Source of the DNA: Anabaena sp. 4-3
GTDB lineage: Bacteria > Cyanobacteriota > Cyanobacteriia > Cyanobacteriales > Nostocaceae
Assembly (NCBI RefSeq): GCF_001597745.1
Contig: NZ_LUHJ01000014.1
Span: 93,803 to 157,802 of the forward strand
Direction: 5' to 3'
DNA length: 64,000 nucleotides
Shown piece after piece: positions 51,498 through 60,563 of this stretch (position 1 is the first letter of the stretch; each line of letters opens with the position of its first letter). The notes under the pieces are model-generated. The model was not told the DNA's origin. It worked only from the letters and a program-made list of their open reading frames with translations, and did not search any database. A program made the translations under genes and the position numbers.

Positions 51498-51578
51498 TTT
51501 TAAATCGGGAGTAGGGAGTAGGGGAGCAGAGGGAACAGGGGAGCAGAGGAAGTAGAGGAGATTAATTTCTCAAAATTC

Positions 51579-51641
51579 TTGAATTTTGAATTTTGAATTT
51601 TGAATTTTGAATTTTGAATTTTGAATTTTGAATTTTGAATT
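51579..51641. repeat. Heptameric tandem repeat (TTGAATT)n, nine units
   Basis: The longest TTGAATT array in the window; followed by CCCCAGTCCCCAGCCCC before the propeller gene stop. Confidence 0.9.
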
Positions 51642-51665
51642 GATTTGTCCCCAGTCCCCAGCCCC

Positions 51666-52775
51666 TCATTTCACAGCACGACTGAAAGCTAGATGAGGTT
51701 TTGCACGATCCATTTTAGGCATTAACCAAGCCAGACCTTCACTCGTACCCACCCATAATTTATTAGCAAGGTCGGGTACAAGTGTTAGCACTCGACTGGA
51801 AGGAAGCCCAGCTACTTCATCTAAGACAGCACCTGTGTTTGGATTTAATCGTAACAAACCATTGTTAGTCCCTACCCAAACACTACCATCTTCAGAAAAA
51901 CTAACTGCTGTGACATTCCTGCCACGTAAACGAGTCACAGACCGCAATACTATTCCAGTTTTAGGGTTAATCACCAATAAATTATTCGGCATTCCTGCCC
52001 AAATTAACCCTTCTGGACTAATAGCTAAAGCTTGTACGGTCGTACCGGGTAAATCGTTAATGCGTTTCATAATCAACGCACTGGCGGTATTTACTCGGAC
52101 TATACCATCCAAAGTACCAACCCACAATTGACCCTCAGCATCTAAAGTCATAGTATTGGCACTCACACCCGGCAAATTTTTGAGTGTGGTCATAATTAAG
52201 CCTTGGTCTGGACTAATTAAAGCTAAACCACTATCAGTCCCAGCCCACAAATAGCCCCGCTTGTCAACCAGCAATGACAACACCCTTTTGGAAGGCAAAA
52301 ATAAATTTTGGGCTGTGATTTCATTCGTGCGGGGTTCTACCCGAATTAGTCCTTCATAACTTCCCACCCACAAACGCCCTACTTTATCTTGGGCTAAAGC
52401 CCCAATAGCCGTATTGGGTAGACTAACACGCGCCAAAATTTTACCTGTTTTCGGGTCAATCCGCGATAAACCCCGCCAAGAACCTACCCAGAGATTACCC
52501 GCATAATCTCCCAGCAAGTTACTTACACGATAATCAGTTTCTATCGCTCGCTCTTGCAACCCCCGTTCATCAGGTAAAGGGTCTACTCGTGGTGGTGGTG
52601 CAGATGCAGGATAAGAAGGAGTTAACTCGGATGGTTTAATGTCAGGAGTTTTGGGTGATGGCGGATTACTATCTTGGTTTTGGGCTTTGACTGCAATGCT
52701 CGGCATCACAATTAAGCCCAACAATATAGAAATAGAAGTAATTAGTAAGTTAAGACGCTGGCGAAGTAATACCAT
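51666..52775 (-). CDS. Exported seven-bladed propeller protein (two-component-regulator-propeller type)
   Basis: 369 residues. Signal peptide (LLITSISILLGLIVMPSIAV, cleavage before KAQ), then a Pro-rich linker (SPKTPDIKPSELTPSYPASA). Residues about 90-350 contain seven blades, each with the xLW(V/A)Gx core: NLWVGS, RLWVGS, YLWAGT, QLWVGT, LIWAGM, SVWVGT, KLWVGT. This motif is the Reg_prop repeat found in sensor kinases, but here there is no kinase part. It probably works in the periplasm as a ligand- or partner-binding domain. Function unknown. Upstream lies the rbcL control region. Confidence 0.85.
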   Translation of the reverse strand: MVLLRQRLNLLITSISILLGLIVMPSIAVKAQNQDSNPPSPKTPDIKPSELTPSYPASAPPPRVDPLPDERGLQERAIETDYRVSNLLGDYAGNLWVGSWRGLSRIDPKTGKILARVSLPNTAIGALAQDKVGRLWVGSYEGLIRVEPRTNEITAQNLFLPSKRVLSLLVDKRGYLWAGTDSGLALISPDQGLIMTTLKNLPGVSANTMTLDAEGQLWVGTLDGIVRVNTASALIMKRINDLPGTTVQALAISPEGLIWAGMPNNLLVINPKTGIVLRSVTRLRGRNVTAVSFSEDGSVWVGTNNGLLRLNPNTGAVLDEVAGLPSSRVLTLVPDLANKLWVGTSEGLAWLMPKMDRAKPHLAFSRAVK

Positions 52776-53604
52776 AGCAAAATTTCCTTTAAAGACAGTA
52801 CCTAGAACTATTGCCTAAATTAGCTAAAGGTTAACTTCAGTTTTCCCCCTGTTGGGATTTTTTAAACAGCCAGAAGGGGAGATGAGGGAGTAGGGGGAGC
52901 GGAGGGGAAAAATCTAATCCCCAGTACCCAGTCCCCAATCAACAGCCTCAGTCCTCATTACAATTACCATGCTTTTTTGTAAAGTGTTTTTTACAAAATG
53001 TTTAAAAATTTATTTAATAAAAAAATTAAATATATAAGTTAAGAACTTTCAAAGATTAACTTATGCCATTTATTGATATATTGTGAGACAAGCTACAAAT
53101 TACGTGGTGTGCAACTTTTGATCTGGCCCTGATCACTCTCATAAGTGTTCCGCCAAGTAAACTCTCTCCTGTTGAATGTTTCTGGATAATCAGGAAGATA
53201 TCAGGAAAGTATAGGCGGAAACTGATGAAAAGAAAACCAATTCCCTAATTACACTGGGATTATGGAATATAATCACACTTTCGGCATAAAGCCAAGGTAG
53301 TGAGGGGATAGAGGAATTTAGTGGAGTGAGAAAAACAGATAAAAGAGAATTTTTAAATGATGGCATGGGGGATAATGCAAAAGCGTTAAGTTATGCAATC
53401 CTAGATGGGAAAGACACTGGTAAAGAAGCTAACAACTTAGACTAAGTGTCAAAAGCAGAAAATCGCCACCCTCTACCAAAAAAAACTCGAAAAAAAGTTA
53501 TTGCTGTTTTTCTCCTTGCTGATGGGGAGATAGGGCGGTTGTGAGAAAAATTGCACAGAACGTGATTTGATTAATAAAAAGAGTGACATCTTGGAAGGAT
53601 AGAT
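52776..53604. other. Upstream region of the rbcLXS operon
   Basis: 829 bases. Long leaders are known for Anabaena rbcL, with start sites several hundred bases upstream. Visible features: the TGT-N10-ACA site at 53082-53097; an AT-rich stretch before it; a Shine-Dalgarno GGAAGGA eight bases before the ATG. Convergent or small genes were not seen. The first 130 bases contain GGGAGCGGAGGGG-type simple repeats. Confidence 0.6.
53082..53097 (+). promoter_or_regulatory. Possible NtcA/BifA site upstream of rbcL
   Basis: TGTGAGACAAGCTACA fits TGT-N10-ACA, the pattern reported for BifA/NtcA binding to the rbcL upstream region of Anabaena. About 510 bases before the start codon. Confidence 0.5.
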
Positions 53605-55035
53605 ATGTCTTACGCTCAAACGAAGACTCAGTCAAAAGCTGGGTATCAAGCCGGGGTTAAAGATTACAGATTAACTTATTACACACCAGATTACACACCA
53701 AAAGATACAGATATTCTGGCGGCATTCCGTGTTACACCCCAGCCTGGAGTACCTCCCGAAGAAGCAGGTGCGGCTGTAGCGGCTGAGTCTTCCACCGGTA
53801 CTTGGACAACTGTGTGGACAGACTTGTTAACCGACCTAGATCGTTACAAAGGTCGTTGCTACGACATCGAACCAGTTCCAGGCGAAGACAACCAATTTAT
53901 CTGCTACGTTGCTTATCCCCTGGATCTGTTTGAAGAAGGTTCTGTTACCAATATGTTTACCTCCATCGTAGGTAACGTATTCGGTTTCAAAGCTTTGAAA
54001 GCCCTGCGTTTGGAAGACTTGCGGATTCCTGTAGCTTACCTCAAGACATTCCAAGGCCCTCCCCACGGTATTCAAGTTGAGCGTGACAAATTAAACAAAT
54101 ACGGTCGTCCTCTGTTGGGATGTACCATTAAACCCAAGTTGGGTCTGTCTGCTAAAAACTACGGTCGTGCTGTATACGAATGTTTGCGCGGTGGTTTGGA
54201 CTTCACCAAAGACGACGAAAACATCAACTCTGCACCTTTCCAACGGTGGCGCGATCGCTTCTTGTTCGTGGCTGATGCTATTCACAAATCTCAAGCAGAA
54301 ACAGGTGAAATCAAAGGTCACTACCTGAACGTCACCGCTCCTACCTGCGAAGAAATGCTCAAGCGCGCTGAGTACGCTAAAGAACTCGGCATGCCCATCA
54401 TCATGCACGACTACCTAACCGCAGGTTTCACCGCTAACACCACCTTGGCACGTTGGTGTCGTGATAACGGTTTATTGCTGCACATCCACCGCGCGATGCA
54501 CGCTGTAATCGACCGTCAAAAGAACCACGGTATCCACTTCCGTGTATTGGCGAAAGCTCTGCGGATGTCTGGTGGTGACCACATCCACACCGGTACAGTA
54601 GTAGGTAAATTGGAAGGCGATCGCGCCATCACAATGGGCTTCGTTGACCTGTTGCGTGAAAACTACGTTGAGCAAGACAAATCTCGTGGTATCTACTTTA
54701 CCCAAGATTGGGCTTCCATGCCTGGTGTAATGGCAGTTGCTTCCGGTGGTATCCACGTATGGCACATGCCCGCCCTGGTAGAAATCTTCGGTGACGACTC
54801 CGTACTACAATTCGGTGGTGGTACACTCGGACACCCCTGGGGTAACGCTCCTGGTGCAACCGCTAACCGTGTTGCACTGGAAGCTTGTATCCAAGCTCGT
54901 AACGAAGGTCGTAGCCTAGCTCGTGAAGGTAACGATATTATCCGCGAAGCTGCTAAGTGGTCTCCAGAATTGGCTGCTGCTTGCGAACTGTGGAAAGAAA
55001 TTAAGTTCGAGTTTGAGACTGTTGATACCGTCTGA
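53605..55035 (+). CDS. rbcL: Ribulose-1,5-bisphosphate carboxylase/oxygenase large subunit, form IB
   Basis: CO2-fixing enzyme of the Calvin cycle, located in carboxysomes. 476 residues. Active-site landmarks: [16 protein letters not shown], the carbamylated Lys in [14 protein letters not shown] with the Mg-binding Asp and Glu, the His in HIHRAMHAV, loop 6 Lys in TVVGKLEGD, and the phosphate-binding [15 protein letters not shown]. All intact. Shine-Dalgarno GGAAGGA. First gene of rbcL-rbcX-rbcS, 92 bases before rbcX. Codon use is more biased to C/G-ending codons than its neighbours, fitting very high expression. Confidence 0.99.
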   Translation: MSYAQTKTQSKAGYQAGVKDYRLTYYTPDYTPKDTDILAAFRVTPQPGVPPEEAGAAVAAESSTGTWTTVWTDLLTDLDRYKGRCYDIEPVPGEDNQFICYVAYPLDLFEEGSVTNMFTSIVGNVFGFKALKALRLEDLRIPVAYLKTFQGPPHGIQVERDKLNKYGRPLLGCTIKPKLGLSAKNYGRAVYECLRGGLDFTKDDENINSAPFQRWRDRFLFVADAIHKSQAETGEIKGHYLNVTAPTCEEMLKRAEYAKELGMPIIMHDYLTAGFTANTTLARWCRDNGLLLHIHRAMHAVIDRQKNHGIHFRVLAKALRMSGGDHIHTGTVVGKLEGDRAITMGFVDLLRENYVEQDKSRGIYFTQDWASMPGVMAVASGGIHVWHMPALVEIFGDDSVLQFGGGTLGHPWGNAPGATANRVALEACIQARNEGRSLAREGNDIIREAAKWSPELAAACELWKEIKFEFETVDTV

Positions 55036-55127
55036 TAAAGGCTGAAGGTGTAAGGATGAAGGTTAAATAAAAATTACTTCATCCTGAAACACGATACACT
55101 TCATCCTTTAGAAGGGCTGGGTCAAGC

Positions 55128-55535
55128 ATGAACCTCAAGCAAATTGCGAAAGATACAGCCAAAACACTCCAAAGCTACCTGACTTATCAGGCACTAAGGA
55201 CTGTGCTGGCACAGCTAGGCGAAACAAATCCACCGTTGGCACTTTGGCTGCATAACTTTTCTGCCGGAAAAGTCCAGGATGGCGAAAAATACATCGAAGA
55301 ACTTTTTCTCGAAAAGCCTGACTTAGCATTGCGAATAATGACAGTCAGAGAACATATAGCTGAAGAAATCGCTGAATTCCTACCAGAAATGGTTTTGACT
55401 GGTATTCAGCAAGCCAATATGGAAAAACGCCGCCAGCATTTAGAACGCATGACGCAGGTGAGTTTATCCCATCCCAGTCCTGAGTCAGAACAACAGCAAT
55501 TTTCCGATCCTGACTGGGATAATTTAGCCAGTTAG
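55128..55535 (+). CDS. rbcX: Rubisco assembly chaperone RbcX
   Basis: 135 residues. Homodimeric chaperone that holds the C-terminal peptide of RbcL during assembly of the L8 core. The conserved helical part TAKTLQSYLTYQALRTVLAQ and NPPLALWLHNFSAGKVQDGE, with EYIEEL-like helix, match the family; the C-terminus (after about residue 110) is variable. Lies between rbcL and rbcS, the typical Nostocales order. Confidence 0.95.
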   Translation: MNLKQIAKDTAKTLQSYLTYQALRTVLAQLGETNPPLALWLHNFSAGKVQDGEKYIEELFLEKPDLALRIMTVREHIAEEIAEFLPEMVLTGIQQANMEKRRQHLERMTQVSLSHPSPESEQQQFSDPDWDNLAS

Positions 55536-55580
55536 GAAAATTCCAAGTCGTCACACAATAGCAAACCGTTATTATTAGCT

Positions 55581-55910
55581 ATGCAAACCCTACCAAAAGA
55601 GCGTCGCTACGAAACCCTTTCTTACCTACCCCCCCTCACCGATGCTCAAATTGAGAAGCAAGTTCAGTACATTCTGAATCAAGGCTACATTCCAGCAATT
55701 GAGTTCAACGAAACCTCTGAACCCACCGAATTTTACTGGACAATGTGGAAGCTGCCTTTGTTCAATGCTCAAAGCACCCGCGAAGTATTGGGCGAAGTTC
55801 AAGCTTGCCGTTCTCAATATCCTACCCACTACATCCGTGTTGTAGGTTTCGACAACATCAAGCAGTGCCAAATCCTCAGCTTCATCGTTCACAAACCCAG
55901 CAGATACTAA
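55581..55910 (+). CDS. rbcS: Rubisco small subunit, form IB
   Basis: 109 residues, usual length for cyanobacteria (no long beta A-B loop). [20 protein letters not shown] start, [12 protein letters not shown] central strand and [13 protein letters not shown] near the end are diagnostic. It caps the L8 core to form L8S8. Followed by a strong terminator. Confidence 0.98.
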   Translation: MQTLPKERRYETLSYLPPLTDAQIEKQVQYILNQGYIPAIEFNETSEPTEFYWTMWKLPLFNAQSTREVLGEVQACRSQYPTHYIRVVGFDNIKQCQILSFIVHKPSRY

Positions 55911-55941
55911 AAGCTGATTTGGTTTAAATAATTTATCCATC

Positions 55942-55975
55942 AAAGAGAGGTAGAGTTTTCTATCTCTCTTTTTTT
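55942..55975 (+). terminator. Intrinsic terminator of the rbcLXS operon
   Basis: AAAGAGAGGTAGA pairs with TCTATCTCTCTTT, followed by TTTTT, 31 bases after the rbcS stop. Confidence 0.85.
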
Positions 55976-56208
55976 AGCCACACACTATTAGTGATGCTTG
56001 TGACTTTTCAAACAAGCTCTAAGTATCGTCAGCGTTTGGGAAATAGCAATCAAACACAGTATTGGTAAACTCAAATTGCAGAATTTGAGTTTTACTGAGT
56101 TTGTCAAACAGCAAATAATTATGACCGATATTCAATTAATTGACCTGACAATGTCTCATATTTTAGCAGCCGCCCTAGTAGTGTAAAATATAAGAGGAGG
56201 TAATGATC

Positions 56209-56463
56209 ATGCCAAATCTGTCATTAAGTGATCAACAGGTAATCGAATTAGTTAAACAGCTACCCCCAGAAAGTAAACGCTTAGTATTGTTAGAACTAGC
56301 TAAGTCAAGTGAAAATGAGCGAGAGTCTCGCATAAACTATGCTGAGGCACAACTACGCAATTTGTGTGCTGAACGTGGTTTAAATTGGGATAATATGTCA
56401 GAAGATGAACGTGAATCATTTATAGATGATTTGGTGCATGAGGATAGACAGTGCGCCCAATAG
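56209..56463 (+). CDS. Putative antitoxin of a PIN toxin-antitoxin pair, 84 aa
   Basis: AGGAGG at 56195-56200 is eight bases from ATG 56209 but only two from ATG 56203, so 56209 is the start. Predicted all-helical: SDQQVIELVKQLPPESKRLV, LLELAKSSENERESR, then an acidic C-terminus (MSEDERESFIDDLVHEDRQ) that would wrap the toxin. The first helix with PPESKR resembles antitoxins paired with COG1569 PIN proteins. The last 13 bases overlap the toxin start, the usual coupling in such pairs. Confidence 0.75.
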   Translation: MPNLSLSDQQVIELVKQLPPESKRLVLLELAKSSENERESRINYAEAQLRNLCAERGLNWDNMSEDERESFIDDLVHEDRQCAQ

Positions 56464-56861
56464 TCGTATTTGATACAAATGTTCTTCTGTCCGGCATTGG
56501 TTGGAGAAGCAACCCTTTTCGTTGTCTTGAGTTAGCACGTAGGGGCATAATAGAAGGTGTAATATGTCTAGAAATACTTGAAGAACTAACGAACAAATTA
56601 CAACAAAAGTTGAAATTTCCAGAAACTCAAGTAGTTGATACAATAGCGGATATACTCAGCTTTCTCAGATTAGTAACAATTACCAATACCTTAAATTTCC
56701 TCACTACTGATCCAGACGATAATATAGTTTTAGAATGTGCTGTTTTAGTGAATGCAAGTTATATTGTTACAGGTGATAAAAAACATTTGTTACCTTTGGG
56801 TAGTTATGAGGGGATTGTAATTGTGAATGCAACAGATTTCCTCGCTTTAATCTCTAATTAA
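56451..56861 (+). CDS. PIN-domain toxin (COG1569-like)
   Basis: 136 residues, GTG start. PIN fold with the acidic metal site: Asp in VVFDTNVLLSG, Glu in LEILEELTNKL, Asp in LTTDPDDNIVLECA and Asp in YIVTGDKKHLL. Members are Mg-dependent ribonucleases. Overlaps the antitoxin gene by 13 bases. Located between rbcS and rca, and followed eight bases after its stop by a MITE copy. Confidence 0.88.
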   Translation: MRPIVVFDTNVLLSGIGWRSNPFRCLELARRGIIEGVICLEILEELTNKLQQKLKFPETQVVDTIADILSFLRLVTITNTLNFLTTDPDDNIVLECAVLVNASYIVTGDKKHLLPLGSYEGIVIVNATDFLALISN

Positions 56862-56868
56862 ATCATTA

Positions 56869-56980
56869 TATCATGTCCGTTTGAATAGTTATCATATCTG
56901 TTGGGGTAGGGAACAGGGAACAGGGAAGAAGAAAATATCAGCATCGAAAACTTATCATAAGTAATTAGCCGGACATGATA
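56869..56980. mobile_element. 112-bp MITE, copy 2, with TTA target duplication
   Basis: Same ends TATCATGTCCG/CGGACATGATA and length as copy 1; flanked by TTA on both sides (56866-56868, 56981-56983). Confidence 0.85.
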
Positions 56981-57062
56981 TTACACATAAACTGAGTATT
57001 TAATTTAGTATTGTTACCAAAAAAATTACTATAGTTTTCTAAGCGAAAATAATCATAATTTT

Positions 57063-58310
57063 ATGAGTTATTACATTGCTCCGCGATTTTTGGATAAACT
57101 AGCTGTTCACATCACTAAAAACTTTTTAAATCTTCCTGGTGTGCGCGTTCCCTTGATTTTGGGTATTCACGGACGCAAAGGGGAAGGAAAAACTTTTCAA
57201 TGTGAGTTAGCTTTCGAGAAAATGGGTGTGGAAGTTACACTCATCTCTGGCGGTGAGTTGGAAAGTCCCGATGCAGGAGATCCAGCAAGATTAATTCGGT
57301 TGCGCTATCGGGAAACCGCAGAACTGATTAAAGTACGTGGTAAAATGTGCGTACTGATGATTAATGATTTAGATGCAGGTGCGGGTCGCTTTGATGAAGG
57401 CACTCAATATACTGTCAACACTCAGTTGGTGAATGCCACACTGATGAATATTGCTGATAATCCCACAGATGTACAATTACCGGGAAGTTACGATTCAACA
57501 CCTCTAAGGCGTGTACCAATTATTGTCACAGGTAATGATTTTTCTACCCTCTACGCGCCGTTAATTCGAGATGGGCGGATGGAAAAATTTTATTGGGAAC
57601 CTCACCGCGATGAAAAGGTGGGAATTGTCGGTGGAATTTTTGCAGAAGATGGACTGTCACAACGTGACGTAGAAAAGTTAGTTGACAGTTTCCCCAATCA
57701 ATCAATTGACTTTTTTAGTGCTTTACGTTCCCGAATTTACGACGAACAAATCCGCGACTTCATTCATCAAGTGGGTTATGAGAATGTCTCGTTGCGCGTG
57801 GTGAATAGTTTAGAAGGGCCACCAGCATTTAAAAAACCTGATTTTACCTTGTCTCATTTGATTGAGTCTGCTAACTTCATGGTGGCTGAACAAAAACGCA
57901 TCGAAACTTCTCAATTGGTGGATGAATACAATCGTCTGAATCGAGGTAGAAGTTATCAACCTGCATCACCTGTTGCCGAAATAGCAACGAGTCAGCCGTC
58001 ACCGAATGGAGTTAATCAACCCCAGAGTGCGAGTCCCCATATCAGCCTAGAGACACAAGAACAAATCCGGCAAATCTTGGCTCAAGGTCATAAAATTACC
58101 TTTGAACACGTTGATAATCGCCGTTTTCGTACAGGTTCTTGGCAAAGCTGCGGTACAATTCACGTCGATGCTGAGTCTGATGCCATCTCGACTTTAGAAT
58201 CTTGTTTAGCAGAGTATAGGGGTGAGTATGTGCGCTTGGTAGGGATTGATCCGAAAGCCAAGCGACGGGTTGTGGAGACGATTATTCAGCGTCCGAATGG
58301 GACAAATTAG
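57063..58310 (+). CDS. rca: Rubisco activase with RbcS-like C-terminal domain
   Basis: 415 residues. AAA+ motor (about 1-290): Walker A GIHGRKGEGKTFQCE, Walker B LMINDLDAGAGR, sensor IIVTGNDFSTLYAPLIRDGR with arginine finger. A flexible Ser/Pro/Gln linker (about 300-335) leads to a small-subunit-like domain (335-410; TQEQIRQILAQGHKITFEH, YVRLVGIDPKAKR), the cyanobacterial form that binds Rubisco and targets the enzyme to carboxysomes. It removes inhibitory sugar phosphates using ATP. About 1.2 kb after rbcS on the same strand, but separated by a terminator, TA pair and MITE, so a separate unit. Confidence 0.95.
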   Translation: MSYYIAPRFLDKLAVHITKNFLNLPGVRVPLILGIHGRKGEGKTFQCELAFEKMGVEVTLISGGELESPDAGDPARLIRLRYRETAELIKVRGKMCVLMINDLDAGAGRFDEGTQYTVNTQLVNATLMNIADNPTDVQLPGSYDSTPLRRVPIIVTGNDFSTLYAPLIRDGRMEKFYWEPHRDEKVGIVGGIFAEDGLSQRDVEKLVDSFPNQSIDFFSALRSRIYDEQIRDFIHQVGYENVSLRVVNSLEGPPAFKKPDFTLSHLIESANFMVAEQKRIETSQLVDEYNRLNRGRSYQPASPVAEIATSQPSPNGVNQPQSASPHISLETQEQIRQILAQGHKITFEHVDNRRFRTGSWQSCGTIHVDAESDAISTLESCLAEYRGEYVRLVGIDPKAKRRVVETIIQRPNGTN

Positions 58311-58339
58311 GAGGACTGACGTAACTGGTATCATACCCT

Positions 58340-58395
58340 AGCTCGTAGTGAGGACTTTAGTCCTCAAGATAAGGGCTAGAGCCGCTTACTACAAA
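58340..58395. repeat. Diverged AGGACTTTAGTCCT element
   Basis: CTCGTAGTGAGGACTTTAGT...GAGCCGCTTACTAC; relative of 7803-7934. Confidence 0.6.
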
Positions 58396-58436
58396 CAAAA
58401 AATTAGTCTTTTTTGTCACACTGGCGAAGGTTATAC

Positions 58437-58475
58437 CCAGATACCCGACTTCTCAAATAAGTCGGGTATCTATCT
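58437..58475. terminator. Bidirectional hairpin between rca and the RNA ligase gene
   Basis: AGATACCCGACTT and AAGTCGGGTATCT form a 13-bp perfect stem with an eight-base loop between convergent genes. Confidence 0.75.
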
Positions 58476-58486
58476 GTGATCTTGAG

Positions 58487-59047
58487 CTACTTACCAGACA
58501 GAAAAGCAAATTCTGATTGAATATTCCAGCGTCTACCGTCGTGAATCAACAGCGTTAACTTGTCTGCTGTAAACTCAAAGTGTAGCTGACGATGTTCAAA
58601 TTCTGGCCATGCAGCTTTAAAGTTTTGTTTGGTTAAATCTCGAAACGCTACCGTTAGATGCGGCGCAAACGGGCGGTTTTTGCCAACTTTGTCAATAATT
58701 TCTAAGTTGGCTTCTAGATGCAGCATCAAGTCACATTGCAAACTCAGCAGTTCTGCACTTCTGACTACATTTATATATATGACGCGAGGCACAAAGGCGG
58801 CAAACCCACTGAGAGTCATAGATAATGGCTGCTGCTGTTGGGCGAACTCCAACAAAGATGCTTCCATCCTTGATAAATCATCATTCACCCATTCAAAGGG
58901 CGGTTGTAAAGTAATGTGTGGTGGTGACTTTTGCGCGTGCTTACTAGCATAGTTATCAGCAAAGTGCTGCTTGATTTCGTTGGCGTAATCTTGAATATGC
59001 TGGGGTGGTAGCAGCGCAATGAAAAATCGGCTTTTGGAGGAATTCAA
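58487..59047 (-). CDS. thpR: 2'-5' RNA ligase / cyclic phosphodiesterase (2H family)
   Basis: 186 residues. Two HxT/S motifs of the 2H superfamily: PHITLQPPF and APHLTVAF, at the expected spacing. N-terminus SRFFIALLPPQHIQDYANEI is typical. Bacterial members open cyclic 2',3'-phosphates or ligate 2'-5' bonds in vitro; the physiological role is unclear. No neighbour suggests one. Confidence 0.85.
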   Translation of the reverse strand: MNSSKSRFFIALLPPQHIQDYANEIKQHFADNYASKHAQKSPPHITLQPPFEWVNDDLSRMEASLLEFAQQQQPLSMTLSGFAAFVPRVIYINVVRSAELLSLQCDLMLHLEANLEIIDKVGKNRPFAPHLTVAFRDLTKQNFKAAWPEFEHRQLHFEFTADKLTLLIHDGRRWNIQSEFAFLSGK

Positions 59048-59118
59048 AATACAACAAGATAAAAGCAGATAATCTTTACAGATATTAGAACATATTCGTG
59101 ATCAAGGTTGCTAGGAAA

Positions 59119-59385
59119 ATGCCGTGGTTCGTCAAGATTGAGGAGGGGAAAGTGGATAAATCCATCTTTGACCAATACATACCTGCTCATAAAGCCTATG
59201 TTCAAGAGTTAATTGCCCAAGGTCATCAAGCCAAATCAGGTTATTGGGCAAGATATGGCGGTGGGATGTTGCTGTTTGAGGCTGGCTCGATGGAGGAAGC
59301 CGAGTCCATAGTCGCTAATGACCCCTTGGTGAAAAACGGCTGTGTCAACTACAAACTTTATGAATGGAAAATTGTTGTTGAATAA
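59119..59385 (+). CDS. YciI-family protein
   Basis: Eighty-eight residues from ATG 59119 (MPWFVKIEEG, the common start in cyanobacteria; GTG at 59098 adds seven). Dimeric ferredoxin-like fold; conserved His/Asp pair region YIPAHKAYVQELIAQGH and GMLLFEAGSMEEAESIVANDP. Function of the family is poorly known (possible muconolactone-isomerase-like or dehalogenase-like chemistry). Just upstream of the SRP RNA gene. Confidence 0.8.
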   Translation: MPWFVKIEEGKVDKSIFDQYIPAHKAYVQELIAQGHQAKSGYWARYGGGMLLFEAGSMEEAESIVANDPLVKNGCVNYKLYEWKIVVE

Positions 59386-59420
59386 TACACAATTACCGAA
59401 ATTAGTGTTATATTATGTTT

Positions 59421-59517
59421 AGACCTGGATCTATGCGACTGCAACGCCTAAACCTTGTCAGGACCGGAAGGTAGCAGCAACACAGGATGCTTGTGGTAGG
59501 CGTAGTCTCCGGGTCGC
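59421..59517 (+). ncRNA. ffs: Signal recognition particle RNA (4.5S, small bacterial type)
   Basis: Contains the invariant apical domain GTCAGGACCGGAAGGTAGCA then GCAACA, the Ffh-binding GGAA tetraloop region with the asymmetric loop. The 5' AGACCTGGA pairs with the 3' TCCGGGTC to close the hairpin, giving about 97 nt. No other ORF overlaps it. Confidence 0.93.
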
Positions 59518-59544
59518 CCTATTTGTTAGGAGCAATCACCAGCA

Positions 59545-59925
59545 ATGGCCGGTTTTGGAAATTTGGTTCAAAAAGCTTTTTACCTTGGTGTCGGGTTAGC
59601 TTCTTACGCAGGTGAGAAGGCCGGGGAAAAACTAACTGAACTGCGATCGCAAGCCCAAAAACTGGCGGATGAAATGGTGGCTAAGGGCGAAATGACCACA
59701 GAAGAAGCCCGGCGGTTTGTGGACGATATGATGAAGCAAGCCCAACAAGCACCAACATCGGCTGAGACTCCTGAAAAACCGCCAGCTTCCGAGCCTCGTC
59801 GCATCGAAATTTTAGAGGACAACGAAGAACCGACGGTCAAACAAGCATCAACAGAAAATGTGGATCAACTCCGCGAACAAGTGCTAGAACTGCAAGAAGA
59901 GTTAAAGAGATTGCAAAAAGATTAG
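59545..59925 (+). CDS. Conserved hypothetical protein, phasin-like, 126 aa
   Basis: Amphipathic first part (MAGFGNLVQKAFYLGVGLAS), then a long charged helix (KLTELRSQAQKLADEMVAKG, EEARRFVDDMMKQAQQA), a Pro-rich linker and a C-terminal coiled coil (VDQLREQVLELQEELKRLQK). This resembles phasin-type proteins, which coat polyhydroxyalkanoate granules, but no phaC or phaE is here and the family call is weak. GGAG ten bases before the ATG. It follows the SRP RNA after 28 bases. Confidence 0.6.
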   Translation: MAGFGNLVQKAFYLGVGLASYAGEKAGEKLTELRSQAQKLADEMVAKGEMTTEEARRFVDDMMKQAQQAPTSAETPEKPPASEPRRIEILEDNEEPTVKQASTENVDQLREQVLELQEELKRLQKD

Positions 59926-60088
59926 TCATTAGCAACTTTTTAGCTGTTGCATCAGCAGTTAGCACCGTGCAACGGTATTGAATCACATCCACAAGAATCT
60001 ATAATAGATAATACCTAGGGTGTACTCTAGTGCTTCAAGCCAAGTAGCACTAAGCGTCCTGTTGACCGTCAGTATGGGCGTTAAATTT

Positions 60089-60484
60089 ATGGAACAGTGG
60101 CAAAAAGATTTAATGGAAATCGTCGAAACCGTGGCTGATGAAGTAGAGCGTCTTTTCCTAGGAATGAGTGAAATGGTAGATGCTTTTTTTGAGTTATCAG
60201 AAGAAATTGTCGAGGAAGTTCAGAACTCCATTGCAACTGAAGTTGACCAGTATCTACAGGAGATAACTGAACCGTTTTTAGACGTTTATGAGGAACTGGA
60301 AGACATTATAATTGATGCTGATCCGGGTTTTCCCTATTCAGTTGAACCCTCAGCCGAACAAAATCCGGCTTGCATTGGCTGTCAGAATTATCATGGTCAT
60401 GTGTATGGTGGTAATTTATTAGTTTGTGGTATCCATCCACATGGCTGGGATGATGGGAATTGTCCAGACTGGGAGAAAGAGTAG
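60089..60484 (+). CDS. Conserved hypothetical protein with Cys/His cluster, 131 aa
   Basis: Frame open from 60020; ATG 60089 (MEQWQKDLMEIVETVADEVE) is preferred because the upstream residues are unlike protein. N-terminal 85 residues form a very acidic helical rod. The C-terminal 45 residues hold CIGCQNYHGHVYGGNLLVCG, then IHPHGWDDGNCPDW: four Cys and several His that look like a zinc or iron-sulfur site. I know no named family; the same C-terminal motif occurs in small cyanobacterial proteins as far as I recall. Function unknown. Confidence 0.7.
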   Translation: MEQWQKDLMEIVETVADEVERLFLGMSEMVDAFFELSEEIVEEVQNSIATEVDQYLQEITEPFLDVYEELEDIIIDADPGFPYSVEPSAEQNPACIGCQNYHGHVYGGNLLVCGIHPHGWDDGNCPDWEKE

Positions 60485-60563
60485 TGTTGAGTGGTGATTG
60501 CGGAATGTTAAGTTAGTAATGTTTGGTTTCTCTATATTGCTAACACAGCTACCGCAGTAACTT

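Noticed and set aside
53836..54765. Several minus-strand frames inside rbcL
   Set aside because: Shadows of a strongly codon-biased gene.
59421..59517. Stable GC-rich hairpin considered as tRNA
   Set aside because: No cloverleaf or anticodon arm; the GGAA-loop motif is that of SRP RNA.
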